Positions 60,014 through 64,000 of a stretch of 64,000 bases of DNA are shown one piece after another (the first letter of the stretch is position 1; every line of letters starts with the position of its first letter). Below the pieces are notes generated by a model. It was not told the DNA's origin, made no database searches, and saw only the letters and a program-made list of their open reading frames with translations. The stretch comes from JAGPCK01 sp964535575. Its GTDB lineage: Bacteria; Bacteroidota; Bacteroidia; UKL13-3. The translations under genes were made by a program, and so were the position numbers. The DNA is taken from positions 1 to 64,000 of the forward strand of contig CAZHTC010000013.1 in NCBI GenBank assembly GCA_964535575.1, given 5' to 3'.

Positions 60014-60391
60014 ATGAAAAAACTCACTATTGGCGAAAAAATAGCCCGGATGCGCATACAAAGGGGTATTTCGCAAAAAGAAATGGCCTGTAAAATTGGA
60101 ATGGAACAATCGGGCTACTGCAAATTAGAACACAAAGGAGATAAACTTGCTTTTTGCACTGTGAAAAAGATATGCCACGTTTTAGAAACAGACCCCGTTT
60201 CGCTTATGATAGAACATAACCCCGAACAACTGCAAAACGATTTTAATGAAGTATTGCTGCATATAGCCGGTGTTGCCCAAACGGCTATTGGCAATTACAA
60301 GGCGCTGATTGAAAACTACCGCCAGCAGCATTTAGCCGAGCGAAGTTTATTAATTGATAAAATAAGGGAGCTGCATGGATTGCCGAGGTAA
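60014..60391 (+). CDS. XRE-family HTH transcriptional regulator
   Basis: From ATG 60014 the product has ~125 residues. An N-terminal Cro/C1-type helix-turn-helix (IGEKIARMRIQRGISQKEMACKIGMEQSGYCKLEHKG) is followed by a helical C-terminal region (LQNDFNEVLLHIAGVAQTAIGNYKALIENYRQQHLAERSLLIDKI). It is divergent from the coiled-coil/GH16/barrel operon, and a palindrome lies between them, so it probably regulates that operon and itself. The upstream ATG at 59981 lies inside the promoter and is rejected. Confidence 0.85.
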   Translation: MKKLTIGEKIARMRIQRGISQKEMACKIGMEQSGYCKLEHKGDKLAFCTVKKICHVLETDPVSLMIEHNPEQLQNDFNEVLLHIAGVAQTAIGNYKALIENYRQQHLAERSLLIDKIRELHGLPR

Positions 60392-60401
60392 CGGCAATGA
60401 A

Positions 60402-61397
60402 TTACCGCTCCCTAAACACTACTTCCAGCAAGGTTTGCCCTACGGCTTTTAGTGTGTTGCGGTCTATTACATCCATATTGTCGGCATGGGTATGCCACGA
60501 GGGATGAAACGTACCCGAAGGGGCACCCATATTAAACTCTATGATATCAATGGTGGGAATGCCGGTGAGCTGATTGATGTATAAATGATCATCCGTGAGG
60601 CCGCCTTTACGGAAATAATTAAAATAACTTCCGTAACCAATCTCGTTGGCCACTCCCCACACTTTACTTAAAATGCGCTCGGCAAAATTTACCGAAGTGT
60701 TTTCCCATACAAAGCGGGCATATTTTCCGCCAACCATATCGAGCAAAATACCAAACTGCGCCTGATACTCTTTTTTGTGTTTGTTTTTGCCCCAGTACTG
60801 CGACCCCAGGCAATAGGTGTCTTCCTGCGGGGCAAAGGCGCTTTCTTCAGGTTGTCCGTAATCTTCGGCATCAAACAACACAATATCTACCCCCACCTGC
60901 GGGTTGTGCACTTTTAGCTGACGGGCCACTTCGAGCAGCACGCCCACTCCGCTCCCTCCGTCATTAGCACCAAGAATGGGTTCGTTTTTACGTGCGGTGT
61001 CCTGATCGGCAAAGGGGCGGGTATCCCAGTGTGCGCACAGCAAAATGCGTTTTGTTGCCTGCGGATTAAACTCGGCAATAAAATTTACGGCATTCAGCAT
61101 TTTGCCGTCAAACGAGCGGAGCGCGGCCGTTTGTTCAATCACGTTATCGGCATATTTTTTTAACTCGGCAGCCAGCCAGCGGGCGCACTCGGCATGGCCT
61201 TTACTGTTGGGGTTGCGCGGACCAAACTGCACCTGCTTTTCTACAAACCAATAAGCCGAATCGGCATTGAATGAAGGAGCTGAAAGTTTAGGAGCCTCTG
61301 CCTGCTGCTGCGGAGCGGGAGGCGGTGTTTTTTTTTCCTTTTCGCAGGAGAAAAAAACAAGGGCAAGCACAAAAACCAGAATGCGGGTATGGCTCAT
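60402..61397 (-). CDS. Glutaminyl-cyclase-like M28 family lipoprotein
   Basis: The 331-residue protein has a lipoprotein signal (lipobox ending at Cys18, FFSC) and a Pro/Gln-rich linker. The M28 zinc fold resembles glutaminyl-peptide cyclotransferases: LLCAHWDTRPF, LGANDGGSGVG, DAEDYG, LLDMVGG and HTHADNMD, in the order of the mammalian/bacterial QC family. It probably forms N-terminal pyroglutamate in the periplasm or acts as an aminopeptidase. Bacteroidota commonly use this type, relevant because signal peptidase leaves Gln at +1 of many exported proteins (several in this window end ...AQ or QG-Q). Confidence 0.88.
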   Translation of the reverse strand: MSHTRILVFVLALVFFSCEKEKKTPPPAPQQQAEAPKLSAPSFNADSAYWFVEKQVQFGPRNPNSKGHAECARWLAAELKKYADNVIEQTAALRSFDGKMLNAVNFIAEFNPQATKRILLCAHWDTRPFADQDTARKNEPILGANDGGSGVGVLLEVARQLKVHNPQVGVDIVLFDAEDYGQPEESAFAPQEDTYCLGSQYWGKNKHKKEYQAQFGILLDMVGGKYARFVWENTSVNFAERILSKVWGVANEIGYGSYFNYFRKGGLTDDHLYINQLTGIPTIDIIEFNMGAPSGTFHPSWHTHADNMDVIDRNTLKAVGQTLLEVVFRER

Positions 61398-61425
61398 TTT
61401 TACAGCGGTAGTTGATAAACGTTTA

Positions 61426-62895
61426 TTAGTTGGTGATGGTATATGATGTTCCGTCTTTTCCGTCTTTTATTTCAAATCCAATTCGTTTCAGTTCATCCCG
61501 TATATGGTCGCTGGTTTTAAAATCTTTATTTGCCTTGGCCGTACTGCGCACTTCAAAAATCATTTGCATCAGTCCGTCAATTTTATCGGTATTCGCTGCT
61601 TTTTCCTCGGCCAGCCCCAGTATTCCAAACACCATATCGTTCATCAGTTTGCTCAGCTCTTCCTTATCGGTTGCGGTAATGCTTTCCTTTCCATCATTCA
61701 GGCTGTTGATGATGCGCACCGCTTCAAACAAATGAGCCAGTGCCACGGGGGTATTAAAATCATCATTCATGGCAGCGTACATGTTTTTGCCAAGTTCAGC
61801 GCAGTTCACTGTTGATTTTGCGCTCACTTTTAAATCCGGTAAAAGTTTAAGGGCATTCATCAGGCGGGTAAATCCTTTCTCGGCTGCCTGCAGGGCCTCA
61901 TTGCTAAAATCGAGTGTGCTGCGGTAGTGCGCCTGCAACATAAAAAACCGAACCGTCATGGGGCTGTAGCCTTTGTCGAGAAGCTTATGGTTTCCGCTAA
62001 ACAGTTCATGAGGCAAAAACGAATTCCCCAGTGATTTACTCATTTTTTGTCCGTTCACCGTTAGCATATTGGTATGAATCCAAACCCTTGCCGGAGACTT
62101 ATGATGACAGGCTATGTTCTGTGCTATCTCATTGGTGTGGTGGGTAGGCACCAAATCCATTCCTCCTCCATGTATATCAAACTCTTCTCCCAGGTATTTT
62201 GAACTCATGGCCGAACATTCCAAATGCCATCCCGGAAAACCTTCGCCCCATGGACTTGGCCACCGCATAATATGTTCGGGTTTTGCTTTAATCCATAGCG
62301 CAAAATCGAGGCGGCCTTTTTTCTCTTCCTGCCCGTCAAGCTCGCGGGTATTATTCAGCAGCTCTTCGAGGTTGCGATTGGAAAGTACCGTGTAGGAATA
62401 CTCTTTCGCAAACTTTTCGACATCAAAATAAACCGAGCCGTTGGTTTCGTAAGCATATCCGTTGGCCAGTATTTTTTTGGTCATTTCTATCTGCTCAATA
62501 ATATGTCCGGTAGCTGTAGGTTCTATACTTGGCGGAAGGTTATTAAACAGGCGCATCACTTCATGAAAATCGCAGGTGTAGCGCTGCACAATTTCCATTG
62601 GTTCCAGTTGTTCAAGACGGGCTTTTTTGCTCACCTTGTCTTCGCCCACATCTGCATCGCTTTCCAAATGGCCGGCATCGGTAATATTGCGCACATAGCG
62701 CACTTTATATCCCAAATGGGTAAGGTACCTGAAAATTACATCGAATGAAATAAACGTGCGCGCGTTGCCCAAATGCGCATTGCTGTAAACGGTAGGACCA
62801 CATACGTACATGCCCACAAAAGGCGCATGAATGGGTGTAAACAGTTCCGTTTGGCGGGAAAGGGTGTTGTATATTTTAAGTGCTGTATGGGTCAA
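61426..62895 (-). CDS. cysS: Cysteine--tRNA ligase CysS
   Basis: I use the TTG at 62895 (LTHTALKIYNTLSRQTELF), which gives 489 residues. The longer start at 62931 lies on top of an exact -7 promoter box. Class I motifs are present: YVCGPTVYSNAHLGNART (HIGH-type HLGN and a zinc Cys), KMSKSLGN, and zinc-binding CSAMS with downstream His/Glu. A C-terminal DALR-like helical anticodon domain ends the protein. It charges tRNA-Cys in the cytoplasm. Start codon choice fits the Bacteroidota habit of TTG starts also seen for dusB and pssA here. Confidence 0.93.
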   Translation of the reverse strand: MTHTALKIYNTLSRQTELFTPIHAPFVGMYVCGPTVYSNAHLGNARTFISFDVIFRYLTHLGYKVRYVRNITDAGHLESDADVGEDKVSKKARLEQLEPMEIVQRYTCDFHEVMRLFNNLPPSIEPTATGHIIEQIEMTKKILANGYAYETNGSVYFDVEKFAKEYSYTVLSNRNLEELLNNTRELDGQEEKKGRLDFALWIKAKPEHIMRWPSPWGEGFPGWHLECSAMSSKYLGEEFDIHGGGMDLVPTHHTNEIAQNIACHHKSPARVWIHTNMLTVNGQKMSKSLGNSFLPHELFSGNHKLLDKGYSPMTVRFFMLQAHYRSTLDFSNEALQAAEKGFTRLMNALKLLPDLKVSAKSTVNCAELGKNMYAAMNDDFNTPVALAHLFEAVRIINSLNDGKESITATDKEELSKLMNDMVFGILGLAEEKAANTDKIDGLMQMIFEVRSTAKANKDFKTSDHIRDELKRIGFEIKDGKDGTSYTITN

Positions 62896-62918
62896 TTTTC
62901 TTTCTTTTTTTTGAGGTG

Positions 62919-62926
62919 CAAATCTA
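62919..62926 (-). promoter_or_regulatory. -7 promoter element of cysS
   Basis: On the minus strand this reads TAGATTTG, an exact match. It overlaps the alternative ATG (62931) region and supports the TTG start at 62895. Confidence 0.55.
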
Positions 62927-62942
62927 CACAATAAACCCTGTT

Positions 62943-63704
62943 TTACCTGATTACTTTATGGGTAATTCTATACCCCACCGAAAGGTTAAGGCCAATGCAC
63001 TTAAACCTTGAATTGGTTGCTCCGTTGTTCTCCACAAATACCTTTGTAAAATAATATTTATAGTAGGGCATAATGCACAGTTGCATTTTCCGGCTCAATT
63101 GGCGTTCGTAGCCCGCTCCCAGGTATCCGGCTACCGCAAACGAGGACAAAGGCCCCCTCAGGGTCATGCTTATTTTCCCTCTGGCTACCGTGGTTCCGCT
63201 GCCCGCCTCTTTGGTATAAATTTTTTCGGTAGCATCGTAATATTTTTCGGCACACAGCCCACCGGTTATGCAAAACAACCAGGGTCTTTTCCAGGGTGGA
63301 GTAAATGTATAGGTAAGTAAAAACGGTGCTCCGAAATATTTGTACGACCGAACTGTTTTGGTAGAAACCAAAGGAATGGAAGAGGTGTCAGAAACCGATG
63401 AATTGGTACGTTTGTCTTTTTCTCCGGGATTGGTATAATACCCGCCCACTGTAAATTTTAAATTTTTAGAGATGATATAGGAAATGTTGAGCCCTGTTAC
63501 CGTGGCCAGCTTTGCATTTTCGTGTTTATCCCTGTCTGACTTTACCGCTTCGCCCCCGGGGTTGGCATACACTTTACTGTTTGAATAAAGCGGGTCGAAA
63601 TGCAGCGTAAACTGCAGGTGGTCGGTGAGCTTATCCTGACAAAAGCCCTGAAAAGCAGCCAACAGGAAAACCCACGGAAGAAAAAATTTTTTATTCGGGT
63701 TCAT
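62943..63704 (-). CDS. Outer-membrane beta-barrel protein
   Basis: The 253-residue protein has a signal peptide (MNPNKKFFLPWVFLLAAFQGFCQ) and about ten amphipathic strands (LQFTLHFDPLYSN, KLATVTGLNISYIIS, LKFTVGGYYTN, PFLLTYTFTPP, MQLCIMPYYKYYFTKV) ending in an aromatic final strand GLNLSVGYRITHKVIR. It resembles porin-family outer-membrane proteins of Bacteroidota; function unknown. It is a single gene, 11 bases upstream of the cysS alternative start and divergent from the S46 peptidase. Confidence 0.68.
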   Translation of the reverse strand: MNPNKKFFLPWVFLLAAFQGFCQDKLTDHLQFTLHFDPLYSNSKVYANPGGEAVKSDRDKHENAKLATVTGLNISYIISKNLKFTVGGYYTNPGEKDKRTNSSVSDTSSIPLVSTKTVRSYKYFGAPFLLTYTFTPPWKRPWLFCITGGLCAEKYYDATEKIYTKEAGSGTTVARGKISMTLRGPLSSFAVAGYLGAGYERQLSRKMQLCIMPYYKYYFTKVFVENNGATNSRFKCIGLNLSVGYRITHKVIR

Positions 63705-63820
63705 TTTTTAATACCCTTCAAAATTAGCATTTGTCGGGGGTTTTTGCGCAATGGTTTTTTTGCCCCGCAATATGGCCGAAATCCCTTAAACTTGCGGTTC
63801 TCTTTTAAAAAATAAGTGAA

Positions 63821-64000
63821 ATGAAAAAAATAAGTACCGCGCTTTTTGCCCTGCTCATTGCCATCAATACCCTGAAGGCCGATGAGGGCATGTGGATTCC
63901 AATGTTATTGAAAGGATATCCGGCCGACCAAATGGCCAAAATGGGTTTAAAACTTACCCCCGAACAAATTTACGACATCAACCACTCGAGCATGAAAGAT
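63821..64000 (+). CDS. S46-family dipeptidyl-peptidase, 5' part
   Basis: The gene starts at ATG 63821 and continues past the window end (60 codons visible). A signal peptide (MKKISTALFALLIAINTLKA) is followed by DEGMWIPMLLKGYPADQMAKMGLKL, the exact kind of N-terminus of DPP7/DPP11-type S46 serine peptidases (mature start with Asp-Glu-Gly-Met-Trp). These release dipeptides in the periplasm and are typical of Bacteroidota. The catalytic triad lies outside the window. TAAACTTG (63787-63794) is a 7-of-8 -7 box candidate upstream. Confidence 0.88.
   Translation, partial: MKKISTALFALLIAINTLKADEGMWIPMLLKGYPADQMAKMGLKLTPEQIYDINHSSMKD

Noticed and set aside
62896..62931. Upstream ATG start of cysS
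   Set aside because: It overlaps an exact TAnnTTTG box, so that part is likely not transcribed.

Overview
This 64 kb window comes from a member of the Bacteroidota, probably an environmental (non-Bacteroides) lineage. Four kinds of evidence point there. Five secreted proteins carry C-terminal type IX secretion (T9SS) sorting domains: the lectin, the 852-aa protein, the giant repeat protein, the GH16 enzyme (all type A) and a type B CHU_C-like tail. The primary sigma factor is the short, region-1.1-less form. Promoters have the Bacteroidota -7 element TAnnTTTG. The cell envelope genes (LptC, CNNM/CBS protein, S46 dipeptidyl-peptidase) are typical of the phylum. The two 100-N runs (45260-45359 and 55027-55126) show a draft or scaffolded assembly. 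No rRNA, tRNA or CRISPR array was seen.

Layout. 1-4.0 kb: end of an outer-membrane barrel gene, lptC, an overlapping 55-codon membrane protein, a CNNM/CBS protein, phosphatidylserine decarboxylase and a small Lys/Cys-rich exported protein. 4.3-5.2 kb: T9SS-exported C-type lectin. 5.2-8.0 kb: a visibly AT-richer accessory island with an sce7726-like putative PD-(D/E)XK nuclease, a convergent beta-family protein and a DUF3800 protein; this is the best candidate for an undescribed (defence-like) system. 8.1-23.1 kb: housekeeping genes (mfd, glutamate dehydrogenase, cdsA, a CAAX-type protease, dusB, pssA, purS, M28 peptidase, a LysE-type exporter, rpoD, feoA/feoB). 23.1-23.6 kb: a decayed gap containing an NhaA C-terminal remnant.

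23.6-28.2 kb: an ECF sigma factor, a fused inner-membrane/beta-barrel protein and a large T9SS cargo, apparently one operon. 28.2-35.4 kb: xerD, a GH25 lysozyme lipoprotein, a membrane protein, aroQ, GT2 glycosyltransferase, rlmD, a T9SS type B protein and an exported thioredoxin. 35.6-41.2 kb: a dense signalling cluster (CheY-like regulator, TPR histidine kinase, a paralogous TPR kinase that has lost its phospho-acceptor His, a degenerate LytS-like protein and a LytTR regulator), with the last four genes coupled by stop/start overlaps. 41.3-49.6 kb: a giant adhesin-like T9SS protein of about 26 visible repeats of roughly 95 residues, broken by a gap.

49.7-64 kb: a VOC-fold protein, a response regulator, asnS with a coiled-coil insertion, rpoN, a PAP2-like membrane protein, enoyl-CoA hydratase, a redoxin lipoprotein, a GH16/outer-membrane/coiled-coil surface gene group, an HTH regulator, a glutaminyl-cyclase-like M28 enzyme, cysS, a barrel protein and the start of an S46 peptidase.

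The encoded sigma factor RpoD should be the one reading the TAnnTTTG boxes annotated here. Several of these lie only 4-6 bases before the start codon, suggesting leaderless messages. Phospholipid synthesis is represented by CdsA, PssA and PSD (CDP-diacylglycerol to phosphatidylserine to phosphatidylethanolamine), although the three genes lie apart.
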